Source: Candidatus Gastranaerophilales bacterium (lineage in GTDB: Bacteria > Cyanobacteriota > Vampirovibrionia > Gastranaerophilales > Gastranaerophilaceae). From it: 6,575 nucleotides of DNA. The notes beneath the pieces were generated by a model. It was not told the DNA's origin. It did no database searches and saw only the letters and a program-made list of their open reading frames with translations. The position numbers and the translations under genes are program-made. The stretch is taken from positions 1 through 6,575 of the forward strand of contig CANQOM010000092.1 of NCBI GenBank assembly GCA_947625445.1. Reading direction: 5' to 3'. Position 1 is the stretch's first letter; each line of letters opens with the position of its first letter. Shown piece after piece: positions 5,748 to 6,575 of the stretch.

Positions 5748-6575
5748 ATGACGATAACTGCCGAAAAAGAAGGTGTAATTACTCAGGTTATAGGTCCTGT
5801 AATAGATGTGGAATTTAAATCGGGAATTTTACCTGAAATTAACGATTCAATTGAAATTATTGTTGATGATAATAATAAAATAGTAGCAGAAGTTCAGCAA
5901 CATTTAGGCGAAAACAGAATAAGAAGTGTTGCAATGTCATCAACAGACGGAATAAAAAGGGGAATGAAAGTTATAAATACGGAAGAACCTATAAAAATTC
6001 CGGTAGGTAAAAATATTTTAGGCAGAATTTTAAATGTATTAGGTGAACCCGTAGACAATGCAGGCAGCATAGAAACAGAAACATATTTACCTATTCACAG
6101 AAATTCACCGACATTAGTTGACCAAAATACAGACATAGAAATTTTAGAAACAGGAATAAAAGCAATAGACCTTCTTCAACCATATCAAAAGGGTGGAAAA
6201 ATAGGTTTATTTGGTGGTGCCGGTGTAGGTAAAACAGTATTAATAATGGAATTAATACACAATATAGCATCAGAACATGCCGGAGTATCGGTATTTGGAG
6301 GAGTTGGAGAAAGAACCCGTGAAGGTAATGACCTTTGGAACGAAATGAAAGAATCAGGGGTTATAGATAAGGTAGCATTAATATACGGACAGATGAATGA
6401 ACCACCTGGCGCAAGAATGAGAGTAGGACTATCTGCTCTTACTGCTGCTGAATATTTTAGAGATTATTCAAAACAAGATGTTTTATTATTTATAGATAAT
6501 ATATTCAGATTTGTACAGGCAGGTTCAGAAGTTTCCGCATTATTAGGCAGAATGCCATCAGCAGTAGGATATCAG
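5748..6575 (+). CDS. atpD: F1Fo ATP synthase subunit beta, 3' partial
   Basis: Catalytic beta subunit of the F1 sector, converting ADP and phosphate to ATP (or the reverse) on the cytoplasmic side of the membrane. The first 276 of about 480 residues are present; the frame is still open at the window end. Seen: N-terminal beta-barrel start (GVITQVIGPVIDVEF, about residues 9-23), P-loop GGAGVGKT at 156-163 with K162/T163, GGVGERTREGNDLW with the catalytic Glu188 and Arg189, GQMNEPPGARMRVG, and Walker B LLFIDNIFRF with Asp250. The start ATG has an SD (AGGTG, 5739-5743). Upstream lies a divergent rqcP, not atpG, so beta heads its own unit, as in cyanobacterial atpB-atpE clusters. The FVQAGSEVS stretch also resembles cyanobacterial/plastid beta. 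The following gene would be expected to be atpC (epsilon), outside the window. Confidence 0.98.
   Translation, partial: MTITAEKEGVITQVIGPVIDVEFKSGILPEINDSIEIIVDDNNKIVAEVQQHLGENRIRSVAMSSTDGIKRGMKVINTEEPIKIPVGKNILGRILNVLGEPVDNAGSIETETYLPIHRNSPTLVDQNTDIEILETGIKAIDLLQPYQKGGKIGLFGGAGVGKTVLIMELIHNIASEHAGVSVFGGVGERTREGNDLWNEMKESGVIDKVALIYGQMNEPPGARMRVGLSALTAAEYFRDYSKQDVLLFIDNIFRFVQAGSEVSALLGRMPSAVGYQ

Noticed and set aside
1..6575. CRISPR array, transposase, phage gene, toxin-antitoxin pair or other defence system.
   Set aside because: No regularly spaced direct repeats and no recognisable proteins of such systems are present; the two small genes are not paired in a toxin-antitoxin layout.

Overview
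The window looks like a chromosomal piece of an AT-rich bacterium. The best guess is the non-photosynthetic cyanobacterial lineage Melainabacteria/Vampirovibrionia (Gastranaerophilales type). Two things support this. The ATP synthase beta subunit gene stands at the head of its own transcript, away from the other F1Fo genes, as in cyanobacteria. Its visible sequence also reads FVQAGSEVSALLGRMPSAVG, where I recall most other bacteria having FTQAGSEVS. Codon use is strongly A/T-biased throughout, except for a short intergenic GC spike. The taxonomic call is inference; no rRNA or other marker lies in the window.

Layout from left to right: (1) 1-1056 (+) is a sugar-type ABC importer ATPase of the MalK/UgpC/MsmX family, missing only its extreme N-terminus. 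Its 3' end overlaps the convergent operon by 20 bp. (2) 1037-3994 (-) is a five-gene operon driven by a near-consensus sigma-70 promoter at 3966-3994. It runs ybaB (nucleoid-associated), recR (recombination mediator), an unrecognised 58-aa small gene (2810-2986), and two family-2 glycosyltransferases. Genes are tightly packed: a 1-nt stop/start overlap, then gaps of 10, 19 and 2 nt. (3) 4004-4259 is a gene-free stretch with a local GC spike (54% at 4141-4210), small inverted repeats and a weak terminal inverted repeat. It is the least explained part of the window. (4) 4260-4424 (-) is a 54-aa basic small protein with a good ribosome binding site, preceded by an AT-rich spacer holding a perfectly SD-equipped 10-codon micro-ORF. 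(5) 4595-5320 (+) is a HEAT-repeat-like protein without an SD sequence. (6) 5351-5605 (-) is a short S4-domain RNA-binding protein matching RqcP (YabO) of ribosome quality control. (7) 5748-6575 (+) is the first 276 codons of atpD, divergent from rqcP, running off the right edge.

The recognisable genes are housekeeping or envelope genes: sugar uptake, DNA repair, surface polysaccharide synthesis, ribosome rescue and ATP synthesis. I do not see a defence island, CRISPR array, phage or toxin-antitoxin system. The genuinely open items are two small proteins, the HEAT-like protein, and the repeat-like intergenic block at 4004-4259. Several start sites were moved downstream of the longest open frame on the basis of Shine-Dalgarno (SD) sequences, promoter position or family alignment: ybaB at 3931, the 54-aa gene at 4424, the HEAT-like gene at 4595 and rqcP at 5605.
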